Below, in pieces: positions 42,338 to 52,638 of a stretch of 64,000 bases of DNA (position 1 is the first letter of the stretch; every line of letters starts with the position of its first letter). Under the pieces are notes generated by a model that saw only the letters and a program-made list of their open reading frames with translations, did no database searches and was not told the DNA's origin. Source of the DNA: Novosphingobium sp. PhB57. GTDB lineage: Bacteria > Pseudomonadota > Alphaproteobacteria > Sphingomonadales > Sphingomonadaceae. Where the stretch lies: NCBI RefSeq assembly GCF_004342985.1, contig NZ_SMBO01000002.1, positions 434,001-498,000 of the forward strand, in the 5' to 3' direction. The position numbers were made by a program, and so were the translations under genes.

Positions 42338-43885
42338 TCAGTCGGCGGTTTCGGGTACCGGCGAAAGCGCGGGGTTCACGCTCATGCCCAGTGCCTTGGC
42401 GACGCCCAGGCCATAAGCCGGATGGCAGCGGGTGCAGTTGTCGATGTGCCGCTGCTTGATGAAGTCCGGCGCGTCGCCCATGGCGCGGGCGGTGTTGTCG
42501 AACAGGCGCTGCTTCTGGTCGGCGTCGATGAGTTCGAACAGGGCGCGTGGCTGGCTGTAGTAGTCATGATCGTCCTCACGGAAGTCCCAGAAGTCGGCCC
42601 AAGAACCGCCAGCGCCGTCGATCTTCATGGGCGGCTCGCGGAACTCGGGCTGGCCCTGCCACTGGCCGAACGAGTTCGGGTGGTAATGCGGCAGGCCGCC
42701 ATAGTTGCCATCGACCCGGCCCTGGCCGTCGCGGTGGTTGGTGAAGACCGGGCAGCGCGCGGCGTTCACCGGAATCTGGTGGTGATTGACGCCAAGGCGG
42801 TACCGCTGCGCATCCGAATAGGCAAAGAGCCGCGCCTGGAGCATCTTGTCAGGCGAGACGCCGATGCCGGGGACGAGGTTCGAGGGCGAGAAGGCGCTCT
42901 GTTCCACATCGGCGAAGAAGTTGTCCGGGTTGCGGTTCAGCTCCATCATGCCGACTTCGATCAGCGGATAGGTCTTTTGCGACCAGACTTTGGTCAGGTC
43001 GAAGGGATGGAAGCCGCAAGTTGCCGCTTCTTCCTCGGCCATGATCTGGACCATGACCTTCCACTTCGGGAAATCCCCGCGCTCGATGGCGTCGTAGAGG
43101 TCGCGCTGGTTCGATTCGCGGTCTCCCGCCACCACTTCGGCCGCCTCGGCGTCGGTCAGGTGGGCGTGGCCCTGCTGGGTCTTGAAGTGGAACTTCACCC
43201 AGAACCGCTCGCCCGCCTCGTTATAGAACGAATACGTATGGCTCGAAAAACCGTCCATGTGACGGTAGCTCTTGGGAATGCCGCGGTCGCCCATGACGTA
43301 GGTGACCTGGTGGAACGCCTCGGGCAGCAGGGTCCAGAAGTCCCAGTTGTTGGTGGCGCTGCGCATGTTGGTGCGGGGGTCGCGCTTCACGGCCTTGTTG
43401 AGGTCGGGGAACTTGCGCGGATCGCGCACGAAGAACACCGGCGTGTTGTTGCCGACCATGTCCCAGTTGCCTTCCTCGGTGTAGAACTTCACCGCGAAAC
43501 CGCGAATGTCGCGCTCGGCATCGGCCGCGCCGCGTTCGCCCGCCACGGTGGTGAAGCGCGCGAAGATCTCGGTCTGCTTGCCGGCTTCACCCAGGAACTT
43601 CGCGCGCGTGTACCTGGAAACGTCGCCGGTGACGGTGAACGTGCCGAAAGCGCCCGAGCCCTTGGCGTGCATGCGCCGTTCGGGGATCACTTCGCGGTTG
43701 AGGTTGGCCAGCTTCTCCAGCAGCCACACGTCCTGCATCAGCAACGGACCGCGCGGACCGGCGGTCAGCGAGTTGGAATTGTCCACCACGGGCGCGCCGA
43801 AGGCGGTGGTGAGGGGGGTAGGAGTGAGCGAGGTCTCGCCATGGGCAAAGGGGCACTTGCCGCCATTGGGTGGGGTCTCGGTCAT
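42338..43885 (-). CDS. katA: catalase, small-subunit heme type
   Basis: 515 residues, monofunctional catalase that breaks down hydrogen peroxide. The active-site His segment is [17 protein letters not shown], the essential Asn lies in the [16 protein letters not shown] neighbourhood, and the heme-ligand Tyr is in [14 protein letters not shown]. Length and lack of a C-terminal flavodoxin-like domain place it among small-subunit catalases. The start [17 protein letters not shown] at 43885 is typical for the family. No oxyR gene is adjacent. A strong intrinsic terminator follows. Confidence 0.96.
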   Translation of the reverse strand: MTETPPNGGKCPFAHGETSLTPTPLTTAFGAPVVDNSNSLTAGPRGPLLMQDVWLLEKLANLNREVIPERRMHAKGSGAFGTFTVTGDVSRYTRAKFLGEAGKQTEIFARFTTVAGERGAADAERDIRGFAVKFYTEEGNWDMVGNNTPVFFVRDPRKFPDLNKAVKRDPRTNMRSATNNWDFWTLLPEAFHQVTYVMGDRGIPKSYRHMDGFSSHTYSFYNEAGERFWVKFHFKTQQGHAHLTDAEAAEVVAGDRESNQRDLYDAIERGDFPKWKVMVQIMAEEEAATCGFHPFDLTKVWSQKTYPLIEVGMMELNRNPDNFFADVEQSAFSPSNLVPGIGVSPDKMLQARLFAYSDAQRYRLGVNHHQIPVNAARCPVFTNHRDGQGRVDGNYGGLPHYHPNSFGQWQGQPEFREPPMKIDGAGGSWADFWDFREDDHDYYSQPRALFELIDADQKQRLFDNTARAMGDAPDFIKQRHIDNCTRCHPAYGLGVAKALGMSVNPALSPVPETAD

Positions 43886-44104
43886 GGTCTCACTCCTTGT
43901 CTCATCGAAATCGGGTCGATTTTCTCGGCTATGCGAAGGGCTTAACGCCTGCATGGAGATCGGTGAAACTATACGAAGATGTAAGTGTGATCGGTCCAGG
44001 CGATTAGTTAGAGGGAAGCGTGCATCGGCGGCGGCGCTTGTGCACGGCCTTCCGCCCATCTATGGCGCACGCTCATTATGGAATTGCCGGCTATGGGAGC
44101 ATCG

Positions 44105-45118
44105 ATGGCCACCTCAAAGACCTCCGCACTGATGACGCGCGGACGCGAATTCTTCGGCACCGAATATGCCATCCTGTGCGGCGCCATGTCCTGGGTGTCG
44201 GAGCGTAATCTCGTGTCGGCGATCAGCAATGCGGGCGGCTTCGGCGTGATCGCCTGCGGTGCGATGAACCCCGAACTCCTCGACAAGGAGATCGCGGCCA
44301 CCCGCGCGCTGACCGACAAGCCCTTCGGCGTGAACCTCATCACCATGCACCCGCAGCTGTTCGACCTGATCGCGGTCTGCGCGAAGCACAAGGTCGGCCA
44401 TGTCGTGCTGGCCGGCGGCATTCCGCCTAAGGGCAGCCTGGAAGCGATCAAGGAATCGGGCGCCAAGGTCATCTGCTTCGCGCCGACGCTGGCGCTGGGC
44501 AAGAAGCTGTTGCGCTCGGGCGCGGACGCCCTGGTGATCGAGGGCATGGAAGCTGGCGGCCACATCGGCCCGGTCTCCACTTCGGTGCTGGCGCAGGAAA
44601 TCCTGCCGGCGCTGGCCGAGGAGCACCTGGTCTTCGTGGCGGGCGGCATCGGCCGCGGCGAGGCCATGGCCGGCTATCTGGAGATGGGCGCTTCGGGCGT
44701 CCAGCTTGGCACGCGCTTCGCCTGCGCGAGCGAATCCATCGCCCATCCGGCGTTCAAGAAGGCCTTCTTCCGCGCCTCTGCCCGCGACGCCGTGACCTCC
44801 GTCCAGGTCGACCCGCGCCTGCCGGTGATCCCGGTGCGCGCGCTCAAGAACAAGGGCACCGAGGAGTTCACCGCCAAGCAGATCGAAGTCGCCAAGCGCC
44901 TTGACGCCGGCGAGGTCGACATGGGCGAAGCCCAGCTGGCGATCGAGCACTTCTGGGCGGGCGCCCTGCGCCGTGCGGTGATCGACGGCGACGTCGAGAG
45001 CGGCTCGGTGATGGCCGGCCAGTCGGTGGGCATGGTCAGCAAGGAAGAGCCGGTGACGGAGATCATTGCCGCGCTGATGGCCGAGTCCGAGGCCGCGCTT
45101 TCCAACCGTTCCGCCTGA
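44105..45118 (+). CDS. NAD(P)H-dependent flavin oxidoreductase (nitronate monooxygenase family)
   Basis: 337 residues forming a TIM barrel of the 2-nitropropane dioxygenase/FabK-like family. Seen are [43 protein letters not shown], and the FMN phosphate site [13 protein letters not shown] and [29 protein letters not shown]. It may detoxify nitronates or act on enoyl substrates; the exact substrate is unknown. Of three in-frame ATGs (44078, 44093, 44105) the last has the best ribosome binding site, GGGAG. purU starts 11 bases after its stop, so the two form an operon. Confidence 0.9.
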   Translation: MATSKTSALMTRGREFFGTEYAILCGAMSWVSERNLVSAISNAGGFGVIACGAMNPELLDKEIAATRALTDKPFGVNLITMHPQLFDLIAVCAKHKVGHVVLAGGIPPKGSLEAIKESGAKVICFAPTLALGKKLLRSGADALVIEGMEAGGHIGPVSTSVLAQEILPALAEEHLVFVAGGIGRGEAMAGYLEMGASGVQLGTRFACASESIAHPAFKKAFFRASARDAVTSVQVDPRLPVIPVRALKNKGTEEFTAKQIEVAKRLDAGEVDMGEAQLAIEHFWAGALRRAVIDGDVESGSVMAGQSVGMVSKEEPVTEIIAALMAESEAALSNRSA

Positions 45119-45129
45119 GGACCGGGTCG

Positions 45130-45984
45130 ATGGCCGAACCGCTGATTTTGGCATTGTCTTGCGCCGACCGTCCGGGGATCGTCGCCCGCGTCACGGGCTA
45201 CCTTGCCCAGACGGGCGGCAATATCATCGAGGCGCAGCAGTTCAACGACCTTGAAGAAGACAAGTTCTTCATGCGCGTGGCCTTCGATCCCGGCTCGGCC
45301 GACCGCGAGGCGTTCGGCGAGGGCTTCGGGGCGATTGCCCACGAATATGGCATGGCCTGGTCGATGACGCGCCGCGACCGGCCGCGCCGCGTGCTCCTGC
45401 TGGTCAGCAAGTTCGACCATTGCCTGGCCGACCTGCTCTATCGCCAGCGCATCGGCGAAATGCCGATGGAAGTGGTAGGGATCGTCTCCAACCACCCGCG
45501 CGAGGCGATCAATTCGCTGATGATCGGGGACTTCCCCTTCCATCACCTGCCGATCACGCGCGAAACCAAGGCCGAGCAGGAAGCACAGATCCGCGCGCTG
45601 GTGGAGGAAACCCGCGCTGAGCTGGTGGTGCTGGCGCGTTACATGCAGATCCTCTCGGACGAGATGGCCGCGTTCCTCTCTGGCCGGTGCATCAACATCC
45701 ACCACTCGTTCCTGCCGGGCTTCAAGGGCGCCAAGCCCTATCACCAGGCCCATGCGCGCGGCGTGAAGATGATCGGCGCCACCGCGCACTACGTGACCGG
45801 CGATCTCGACGAAGGCCCGATCATCCACCAGGATGTCGAAGCCGTGACTCACGCGGACACGCCCGAGGACATGGTGCGCAAGGGCCGCGACATCGAGCGC
45901 CGCGTCCTGGCCGAGGCCGTGCGCCTGCACCTGGAGGACCGCGTGCTGCTGAACGGTTCCCGCACGGTGGTCTTCCGCAGCTGA
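45130..45984 (+). CDS. purU: formyltetrahydrofolate deformylase
   Basis: 284 residues; it hydrolyses 10-formyl-THF to formate and THF, supplying formate and balancing the folate pool. An N-terminal ACT domain ([33 protein letters not shown]) is followed by a formyltransferase domain with the catalytic Asn-His-Asp set in [17 protein letters not shown] and [18 protein letters not shown]. Length is normal. It lies 11 bases after the nitronate monooxygenase-type gene. Confidence 0.96.
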   Translation: MAEPLILALSCADRPGIVARVTGYLAQTGGNIIEAQQFNDLEEDKFFMRVAFDPGSADREAFGEGFGAIAHEYGMAWSMTRRDRPRRVLLLVSKFDHCLADLLYRQRIGEMPMEVVGIVSNHPREAINSLMIGDFPFHHLPITRETKAEQEAQIRALVEETRAELVVLARYMQILSDEMAAFLSGRCINIHHSFLPGFKGAKPYHQAHARGVKMIGATAHYVTGDLDEGPIIHQDVEAVTHADTPEDMVRKGRDIERRVLAEAVRLHLEDRVLLNGSRTVVFRS

Positions 45985-46119
45985 CCCTTGCGGCGGGGCC
46001 CGCATCGGCCGATGGTGTGTGCGTTTACGAGTCTTTGTCCGAAAATGCCCGAAGGGGCCTTTTCGTGGGCGGGTGCCGCCAAATTCGCTTTCGGCGAATT
46101 GAAACCAGGGAGAGCGGCC

Positions 46120-46521
46120 ATGCCTGTCAGCGGCGTCGATCACGTCAATATCCTCACTGACGATCTCGAGAAGACGGCCTCGTTCTACGAGCAGGTTCTC
46201 GGCCTCACGCGGAGCGACAACCCCACGATCGCCATGGGCATCGCCGGTTACTGGATGCGCGACGGGCAGGGCAGCGCGATCGTTCACCTGGTCGACCGCA
46301 CGACGGCCGGAGACCGCTACGAGGCCTATCGTCCCGGCCAGCCGACCAATGCGCTCCACCACTTTGCCCTGCGCTGCACCGGCTTTGCCGAGACTGCGGC
46401 GAAGATCGAGGAACTAGGCCTTGCCCACCGCGTGAGCGACCATCCGAAGCTGGGGCTGCGCCAGATATTCCTGGTCGATCCCAATGCGGTGAACCTGGAA
46501 CTCAATTTCCCGGGCGATTGA
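46120..46521 (+). CDS. VOC family (glyoxalase/bleomycin resistance-like) protein
   Basis: 133 residues in two beta-alpha-beta-beta-beta modules. SGVDHVNILTDDLEKTASFYEQVLGL gives the first metal His, ALHHFALRCTG the second His, and NAVNLELNFPGD the Glu ligand, so a metal site is complete. Substrate unknown; such proteins range from glyoxalases to dioxygenases. ATG 46120 follows AGGGAGAG and begins the conserved fold. It lies 135 bases after purU and 98 bases before the hydrolase gene. Confidence 0.88.
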   Translation: MPVSGVDHVNILTDDLEKTASFYEQVLGLTRSDNPTIAMGIAGYWMRDGQGSAIVHLVDRTTAGDRYEAYRPGQPTNALHHFALRCTGFAETAAKIEELGLAHRVSDHPKLGLRQIFLVDPNAVNLELNFPGD

Positions 46522-46619
46522 ATCTGTCCCGCCCGGCGTAGCAAATGCTCGCCTTCCCGGTCCCGGTTGGGTAGCCTTGCCGCAACAACCTGATTTTCCA
46601 AGGACCGGAGCGCCTTTCG

Positions 46620-47495
46620 ATGTGCGATGACTTCACGGCCGAAGCTGAAGATGGCAACCTCGCGCGCCGGGGATTGAACCGGCGCGAGTTCGCGGCGCTT
46701 GGCGCCAGCGCCGCGCTGGCAGGCTGCAGCACCAGCATCATGAAGACTCATCCTGCCAATTCCGTGCAGGAGCGGATGGTCTCGATCACGACGGCGGACG
46801 GCGTGGCCGATGCCTTCTTCGTCCATCCCGCCAAGGGTAGCCACCCCGGCGTGATCATGTGGCCGGATATCGCCGGCCTGCGCGAAGCGAAGAAGATCAT
46901 GGCCCGCACTCTGGCCGCGGAAGGCTATGCGGTCCTTGTCGTGAACCCCTATTACCGCGGAGAGCCCGCCCCGGTGTTCGAGAGCTTCGCCGCATTCCGC
47001 ACCCCGGAAGGGCAGGCCAAAGTCGAGCCGCTGCGCGCCGCGCTGACGCCCGAGGCGATCTCCCGCGATGCCGCCGCCTATGTCGCCTTTCTCGACGAGC
47101 AGAAAGCCGTGGACCGCAAGCGCGGCATCGGCTCGAACGGGTACTGCATGGGCGGCCCGTTCACCGTGCGCGCGGCCGCGGCCGTGCCGACGCGCGTGCG
47201 GGCGGCCGCCTCTTTCCACGGGGCGGGGCTGGTGACCGACAAGGCGGACAGTCCGCATCGCCTTCTGGCGCGGACCCAAGCGTCGTTCCTCTTCGCCATC
47301 GCCCGCAACGACGATGCCAAGCAGCCGGCGCAGAAGTCCGAGCTGAAGCAGGCCGCCGCGGCCGCGAGCCGCCCGGCGGAAGTCGAAGTCTATCCAGCCG
47401 ATCACGGCTGGTGCGTGCCCGATTCCCCGGCGTGGGACCCGGATGCCGCGGACAAGGCCTGGCAGCGGATGCTGGCGCTCTACGCCACGCTGTGA
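46620..47495 (+). CDS. dienelactone hydrolase family protein, exported
   Basis: 291 residues of the alpha/beta hydrolase fold. The N-terminus has a twin-arginine-like signal, LNRREFAALGASAALAGC, with a possible lipobox Cys36. The nucleophile elbow is GSNGYCMGGP (Cys176, as in carboxymethylenebutenolidase), and the catalytic His lies in YPADHGWCVPD; NPYYRGEP is also typical. The signal suggests it acts in the periplasm, unlike the classical cytosolic enzyme of chlorocatechol breakdown. The substrate is not predictable. It lies upstream of PBP1A. Confidence 0.88.
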   Translation: MCDDFTAEAEDGNLARRGLNRREFAALGASAALAGCSTSIMKTHPANSVQERMVSITTADGVADAFFVHPAKGSHPGVIMWPDIAGLREAKKIMARTLAAEGYAVLVVNPYYRGEPAPVFESFAAFRTPEGQAKVEPLRAALTPEAISRDAAAYVAFLDEQKAVDRKRGIGSNGYCMGGPFTVRAAAAVPTRVRAAASFHGAGLVTDKADSPHRLLARTQASFLFAIARNDDAKQPAQKSELKQAAAAASRPAEVEVYPADHGWCVPDSPAWDPDAADKAWQRMLALYATL

Positions 47496-47622
47496 AGCGG
47501 CGGCTCCATGGGCGGATGTCCAGATCGTCATTTGCCCGTTAACGCCGGGTTACAATAGGCGCGTCCACGGTGTAGGAAGCGCTCGGGCCGCTTGGCCCGC
47601 TTAAGGGATTTGTACCTAGAAA

Positions 47623-49869
47623 ATGGCCAATGATTCCGGCCGGCGCCGCTCCACCAGCGGGCCTTCCTCTTCTGCCAAGAAAAAACCCCTCTGGCGCCGA
47701 ATCGTTCGCGGCGTGTTGATATGGGGCTGCGCGCTTGTCGTCCTGGGCGTGATATTCCTGGGCACCGCCGTCGTCTTCACGATGAGCGAGCTGCCGGAAT
47801 ACAACGCGCTCAAGAGCAGTCAGAACGGCCAGATGATCGTGGTCCGCGCGCGCGACGGCACCGAACTCGTCTCGCTCGGGCCGAGCTATGGCAAGTGGCT
47901 GAGCTACGACCAGATTCCCGAAGTGATGAAAGGCGCCATGATTTCCGTGGAAGACCGTCGCTTCCATGAACATATCGGCGTCGACGCGCTGGGACTGCTG
48001 CGCGCCGTCTATGTTTCGACCACGACCGGCGGCCGGGCCAAGGCAACCTCGACGATCACCCAGCAGCTGGCGCGCAACGTCTTCCTGAACAACAGCCGCT
48101 CCTTCACGCGCAAGGCGCGCGAAGCGGTGCTGGCGCTGGCGCTGGAGCGCAAGTTCAACAAGGACCAGATTCTCGAACTCTACCTCAACAAGGTCTATTT
48201 CGGCGGCGGGGCCTATGGCATCGACGCGGCCAGCCGCAAGTTCTTCGGCCACCCGGCCACCGAGCTTTCCACCGGCGAGGCGGCGATCATCGCCGGCCTG
48301 GTGAAGGCGCCCTCCAACTATTCGCCGACCGCGGATGTGGAAGCGGCGAAGGATCGCGGCGAAGTGGTGCTGGGCCTCATGGTCAAGAACGGCGCCATCA
48401 GCCAGAGCGAGGCAGACCAGGCCGACATCGCCGATGTGAAGGTGGTGAAGGAAAAGGGCCAGAATGCGGTCCGCTACTTCACGGACTGGGCGCTGCCCCA
48501 GCTCGACATGCTGCTGCCCGACACCAACGAGCCGATCGAGGTCTGGACCACGCTCGACCCGAAGATGCAGCAGGCCGCGACGAGCGCGATCACCGCCAAT
48601 GCCCCCAAGGGCGCACAAGGCGCGCTGGTCAGCCTGGACCGCGACGGCGCGGTGCTGGCGATGGTCGGCGGCACGGACTACGTGAATTCGAACTATAACC
48701 GCGCCACCACCGCGCTGCGCCAGCCCGGCTCGGCGTGGAAGCTGTTCGTCTACCTTTCGGCGCTGGAAGCGGGCTACACCCCCGACGACCGCGTGGTGGA
48801 CGAACCGGTGACGATCGACGGCTGGAGCCCGCAGAACGATGGCCGCAACTTTGCCGGCCAGATCGATATCCGCACCGCCTTCGCCTATTCGAAGAACACC
48901 GTGGCCGCGCAGCTCGGCAATGAAGTGGGCTTCGGCACCGTCGCCTCCATGGCGCGCCGCTTCGGCGTTACCACCCCGATCAACACCAAGCCGGCGATGG
49001 TCCTGGGCACGTCCGAGGTCCACGTCATCGACATGACCCGCGCCTTCGCGGCGATCTCGGCAGGCGGCACTTCGGTGGAGCCTTATGGCATCGTCAAGGT
49101 GACGGCAGCCTCGGGCGACGTGCTCTACGAACACAAGTCCGCGCGCGGACAAGTCCTGGTGCCGCCCAATGTCGCGGCGGGCATTACCGACCTGCTGCAG
49201 ACCACGGTGGCCACCGGTACCGGCCGCGCCGCGCAGATCGGCCGTCCCGTGGCCGGCAAGACCGGCACCACCAGCTCGAACAAGGACGGCTGGTTCCTCG
49301 GCTTCTCCAGCGGGATCACCACCGGCGTATGGATGGGCCGTGACGATGCCCGTCCGGTGCCCGGCCTTTCGGGCGGCCATGCCCCGGCGCGCGCTTTCTC
49401 GGACTACATGAAGGTGGCGGTGGCCAAGCGTCCGGTCGAGCAGTTCCAGACGGAAGTGAAGCTTCCCGAATGGCAGCTCGAACCTGACGACGAAGCCATG
49501 CAGGGCAATCCCAACGACTATTACTACGTCGATGAGAACGGCAACATCGTGCGCCCGGAAGACGGCGCAGGCGGCCAGGTTCCGGGCGCGCCGGGACCGG
49601 ATGGCCAGCCGCGCTACGAGGATGGCTCGGTAGGACCCGGCGCCGGCCCCGGCCAGCCGCAGATGCCGGACTACGGCCCCGGCCAGACCCCGCCGGCAGC
49701 GAACGAGGACTTCCTCGACCGCGCCACCGGCCGCTCGCGCAGCGACGATCCGGGGCTTCGTGCCGGGCAGGGCCTGGGCAATGCTCCGGGGCAGCGGCAG
49801 ACGGCGCCCGGCGCGCGGCCCGTCCCCGCCGGCCCGCGGCCCACGGCGACCCGCACGCCGGGCGACTGA
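47623..49869 (+). CDS. penicillin-binding protein 1A-like transglycosylase/transpeptidase
   Basis: 748 residues. A basic N-terminus and one transmembrane helix (31-53) are followed by the GT51 glycosyltransferase domain with the catalytic motif E110-D-R-R-F-H and TSTITQQLARN, then a class A transpeptidase with S370-A-W-K373 (SxxK), YSKN (SxN) and GKTGTT (KTG). It polymerises and crosslinks peptidoglycan. The last 130 residues or so are rich in Gly, Pro and Gln and probably disordered. A terminator follows at once. Whether it is the PBP1a or PBP1c orthologue cannot be fixed, but the complete transpeptidase favours PBP1a. Confidence 0.93.
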   Translation: MANDSGRRRSTSGPSSSAKKKPLWRRIVRGVLIWGCALVVLGVIFLGTAVVFTMSELPEYNALKSSQNGQMIVVRARDGTELVSLGPSYGKWLSYDQIPEVMKGAMISVEDRRFHEHIGVDALGLLRAVYVSTTTGGRAKATSTITQQLARNVFLNNSRSFTRKAREAVLALALERKFNKDQILELYLNKVYFGGGAYGIDAASRKFFGHPATELSTGEAAIIAGLVKAPSNYSPTADVEAAKDRGEVVLGLMVKNGAISQSEADQADIADVKVVKEKGQNAVRYFTDWALPQLDMLLPDTNEPIEVWTTLDPKMQQAATSAITANAPKGAQGALVSLDRDGAVLAMVGGTDYVNSNYNRATTALRQPGSAWKLFVYLSALEAGYTPDDRVVDEPVTIDGWSPQNDGRNFAGQIDIRTAFAYSKNTVAAQLGNEVGFGTVASMARRFGVTTPINTKPAMVLGTSEVHVIDMTRAFAAISAGGTSVEPYGIVKVTAASGDVLYEHKSARGQVLVPPNVAAGITDLLQTTVATGTGRAAQIGRPVAGKTGTTSSNKDGWFLGFSSGITTGVWMGRDDARPVPGLSGGHAPARAFSDYMKVAVAKRPVEQFQTEVKLPEWQLEPDDEAMQGNPNDYYYVDENGNIVRPEDGAGGQVPGAPGPDGQPRYEDGSVGPGAGPGQPQMPDYGPGQTPPAANEDFLDRATGRSRSDDPGLRAGQGLGNAPGQRQTAPGARPVPAGPRPTATRTPGD

Positions 49870-49887
49870 CCCCGCTTCCCGTAAGAA

Positions 49888-49924
49888 CGAAAGAGCCCGC
49901 CGCGCGTTTCGGCGGGCTTTTTTG
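49888..49924 (+). terminator. terminator after the PBP1A gene
   Basis: AGCCCGCCG (49894-49902) pairs with CGGCGGGCT (49910-49918) around a seven-base loop, followed by TTTTT. It begins about 20 bases after the stop at 49869. Confidence 0.88.
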
Positions 49925-50086
49925 TGGCTGCGATGTCTGCCCACCGGCTCAGGACATGTCGCTGGAAGGAAGATGGAGCGCGGGCCTCATAGAGCCTGCC
50001 ATCCGCTGCAGCGTGCTCACCGGATCTTACGCTGCCCTTCCTTCCCCCGAACGAAGCGCCCGAAGGCTAACGCGTCCTGCCCAAGA

Positions 50087-50118
50087 AAAAGCCCGCCGGA
50101 TCGCTCCGGCGGGCTTTT
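50087..50118. terminator. bidirectional terminator near the Do protease gene
   Basis: AAAAGCCCGCCGGA (50087-50100) pairs perfectly with TCCGGCGGGCTTTT (50105-50118) around TCGC. On the minus strand it lies 22 bases after the protease stop and ends in TTTTT. Its core AGCCCGCCG is the same as in the PBP1A terminator 190 bases away. The 160 bases between them hold no gene that I can see. Confidence 0.85.
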
Positions 50119-50140
50119 CTGTTTTCGGCGGGGCCGGGTC

Positions 50141-51682
50141 TCAGCGCAGGCGCACCGGGACGTAGGCGGCGGGCTGGCCGCGGGGCTGGACCCGCAGCAG
50201 GATCGCGCTGCGACCGTCGGCCTTGGCGGCCTTGATCGCGTTCTCCAGGTCCGCCTGGGTGGTCACCGGGGCATTGTTGGCCGAGAGGATGATGAAGCCG
50301 CGGGCAAAGCCCTTCTGGCCGGCATCCGAGCTGGGATCGACGCCGACGATCACCAGGCCGCGGGTGCCTTCCGCCGCGCCGATCTGGCGGGCGATCTGCG
50401 GCGTCAGCGGGGTGACCGAGAGACCCAGCGACTTCTGCACCGCGCTGTCGGCCTGCTTGGGCGAATTGCCCAGCGGATCGCTGTCCTGGTCGGTGCCCGG
50501 ATCGAAGGTCTGCTGAAGCTCGTCGTCGGTCGGGCGCTTGGCGACGGTGGCGGTCACCGTCATGCGGCGGCCGTTGCGGATCAGCTCGACCGGGATGCGC
50601 GTGCCGGGCGCCGTGTTGGCGACCAGGAACGACAGCGTCTGGTCGCGGGTCACTTCCTTGCCATTCACCTTCACCACGACGTCACCCGCCTGGATGCCGG
50701 CCTTGGCGCCGGCACCATCGGGAACGACGCTCTGGATGAACTCGCCCTTGTTGTGTTCCAGGCCCATCGAATCCGCGAGGTCTTCGTTGAGCTGCTGGAT
50801 CGTCACGCCGAGATAGCCACGTTCGATCGCCTGGCCCTTCATCAGCTTCTCGACGATGGGCGAGGCGATCTCGGCCGGGATCGCGAAGCCGATGCCGACG
50901 CTGCCGCCGGTGGGCGAGAAGATCGCGTTGTTGATGCCGATCACCTGGCCCTTCATGTCGAACATGGGGCCGCCCGAGTTGCCGCGGTTGATCGAGGCAT
51001 CGGTCTGCAGGTAGCGGTCGTAGGCGCCGCCGGCGCCGGTGTTGCGATAGACGGCCGAGACGATGCCCGCCGTGACCGTGCCGCCCAGGCCGAAGGGATT
51101 GCCGATGGCGATCACCCAGTCACCCACGCGCGCCTTGGAGCTGTCTCCGAACTTGACGTAGGGCAGGGCCTTCGGGGCGGTGATCTTGAGCACGGCCAGG
51201 TCCGATGCGGCGTCCTTGCCGATCAGCTTGGCGGGATATTCCGTACCGTCAGGCATGATGACGGTGATGGATTCCACCTCGCCCTTGCCCTCGGCCGTGA
51301 TCACGTGGTTGTTCGTGACGATGAAGCCGTCCGCCGACACGATGAAGCCCGAGCCGAGCGACTGCGCTTCACGCGTCTGCGGGGTGGATCCGCCACCGCC
51401 GCCGAACAGCCCCTCGAAAGGCGTGCCCGCGAAGGGGTTGGCGCCGCCGCCCGCCACCTGCACGCGCTGGCGCGTGGAGATGTTGACCACGGCAGGCTGA
51501 AGCTGCTCGGTCAGGTCGGCAAAGCTGTCCGGCGCGCCGGCGCGGGGCACCACGCGGGCCATCTGGCTGGCTTCGTTCTGGGCAACCTGGGCTCCGGCGG
51601 GGAAGCCTGTCACCAAAGTGGCGGTCGCGCCCCCCAGCAGGAGCGCTGTGGTCAGTCCATAAGCGTATCGCACGGGCTTCAC
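50141..51682 (-). CDS. Do family serine endopeptidase (DegP/DegQ-like)
   Basis: 513 residues with a signal peptide (cleavage near residue 31, GFPAGA-Q), a trypsin-like domain with the triad His126 (TNNHVI), Asp161 (SDLAVL) and Ser236 (RGNSGGPM), and two PDZ domains (about 285-370 and 410-510). It degrades or refolds misfolded proteins in the periplasm. The LA loop is short and glycine-rich (GGGGGS), closer to DegQ. The start is GTG at 51682; GTG 51673 has better spacing to AGGA. It lies downstream of hflK-hflC on the same strand, as in many bacteria. Confidence 0.95.
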   Translation of the reverse strand: MKPVRYAYGLTTALLLGGATATLVTGFPAGAQVAQNEASQMARVVPRAGAPDSFADLTEQLQPAVVNISTRQRVQVAGGGANPFAGTPFEGLFGGGGGSTPQTREAQSLGSGFIVSADGFIVTNNHVITAEGKGEVESITVIMPDGTEYPAKLIGKDAASDLAVLKITAPKALPYVKFGDSSKARVGDWVIAIGNPFGLGGTVTAGIVSAVYRNTGAGGAYDRYLQTDASINRGNSGGPMFDMKGQVIGINNAIFSPTGGSVGIGFAIPAEIASPIVEKLMKGQAIERGYLGVTIQQLNEDLADSMGLEHNKGEFIQSVVPDGAGAKAGIQAGDVVVKVNGKEVTRDQTLSFLVANTAPGTRIPVELIRNGRRMTVTATVAKRPTDDELQQTFDPGTDQDSDPLGNSPKQADSAVQKSLGLSVTPLTPQIARQIGAAEGTRGLVIVGVDPSSDAGQKGFARGFIILSANNAPVTTQADLENAIKAAKADGRSAILLRVQPRGQPAAYVPVRLR

Positions 51683-51798
51683 GTCCTTTAATTCCTCCGT
51701 CTTGGCGGTGCAGCGTCACCATCCGCCGACTTGTTCCGATTGAACCTGTGAGAGCTTAACCGGGTTTGAATAGGCGGCCTTTCAGCGCTTCGCGCCGG

Positions 51799-52638
51799 TC
51801 AGGGTTCCCTGAAGTGGTTCAGATAGGCGTTGTCGGGCGAAAGCAGGATGGTCTTCCCGTTGTCGCCCTTGGCGAATGTCACCGAATAGCTCTGCATGGA
51901 GCGGTAGAAGTCGTAGAACTGCGGATCCTTGCCGAAGCTGTCGGCATAGATCTTGGAAGCCTGCGCTTCGGCTTCGGCCTGGATGATCTGGGCGTCCTTC
52001 TGGCCCTGCGCGGCGATCGTACGCGATTCCTCGGTACGGGCCGCCTGCATGCGGGTGAAGGCGCTTTCCAGCGCGCCCTCGGGAAGGTCAGCGCGCTTGA
52101 TCCGCACGTCGACGACCTGGGCGCCATATTCGCGGGCCTCGCGGTCGAGCCCGTCGCGGATGTTCTCCATGGCCTTGCCGCGCTCGGCCGTGAGCAGCGA
52201 TTCGAACGTGCGCTTGCCCAGTTCCTGGCGCAGGACCGAGGAAAGGATCGGCTCCAACTGCTGCGTGACGTTTTCGGTCGTGCCGGCGGTTTCGACCATC
52301 TTCACCGGATCGATGATGCGGTAGCGGGCATAAGCATCGACGTTCAGGCGGAGCTGGTCGGTGGAGAGCACCTGCTGCTGCTGCATGTCCACCGAGAGCA
52401 GGCGCTTGTCGATGCGGATCACGCGGTCGACGAGGGGGATGCGGAAATGCACGCCCGCCCCGGTCTGCCCGTAGTCGGCCTTGGGCTTGAAGGGGTTGTA
52501 GACGGTGATCGGCCGGCCGGTGCGAACCACCACGGCCTGCTCGGTTTCGGGCACCACGATCATGCTCATCATGAGCGCGACCACGGCCACGCCGCCCAGC
52601 ATGAGGGGAAGCTTGAAGTCCTGCCAGAAGCTGTTCAT
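51799..52638 (-). CDS. hflC: protease modulator HflC
   Basis: 279 residues: an N-terminal membrane anchor (LPLMLGGVAVVALMMSMIVV) and a band 7/SPFH domain starting VPETEQAVVVRTGRPITVYNP with the helical stretch ESRTIAAQGQKDAQIIQAEAEAQASKIYADSFG. With HflK it forms a large periplasm-facing cage around FtsH and modulates its proteolysis. The ATG overlaps the hflK stop (TGATG); GTG at 52641 is also possible. The protease gene lies 116 bases downstream. Confidence 0.95.
   Translation of the reverse strand: MNSFWQDFKLPLMLGGVAVVALMMSMIVVPETEQAVVVRTGRPITVYNPFKPKADYGQTGAGVHFRIPLVDRVIRIDKRLLSVDMQQQQVLSTDQLRLNVDAYARYRIIDPVKMVETAGTTENVTQQLEPILSSVLRQELGKRTFESLLTAERGKAMENIRDGLDREAREYGAQVVDVRIKRADLPEGALESAFTRMQAARTEESRTIAAQGQKDAQIIQAEAEAQASKIYADSFGKDPQFYDFYRSMQSYSVTFAKGDNGKTILLSPDNAYLNHFREP

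Noticed and set aside
43904..43920. ATCGA-n7-TCGAT inverted repeat upstream of katA as an OxyR site
   Set aside because: Short arms and no match to the spaced ATAG/CTAT pattern of OxyR sites; likely chance.
47539..49944. 801-codon minus-strand open frame opposite PBP1A
   Set aside because: Shadow of a well-supported gene; composition (Arg, Gly, His) and lack of any fold argue against coding.
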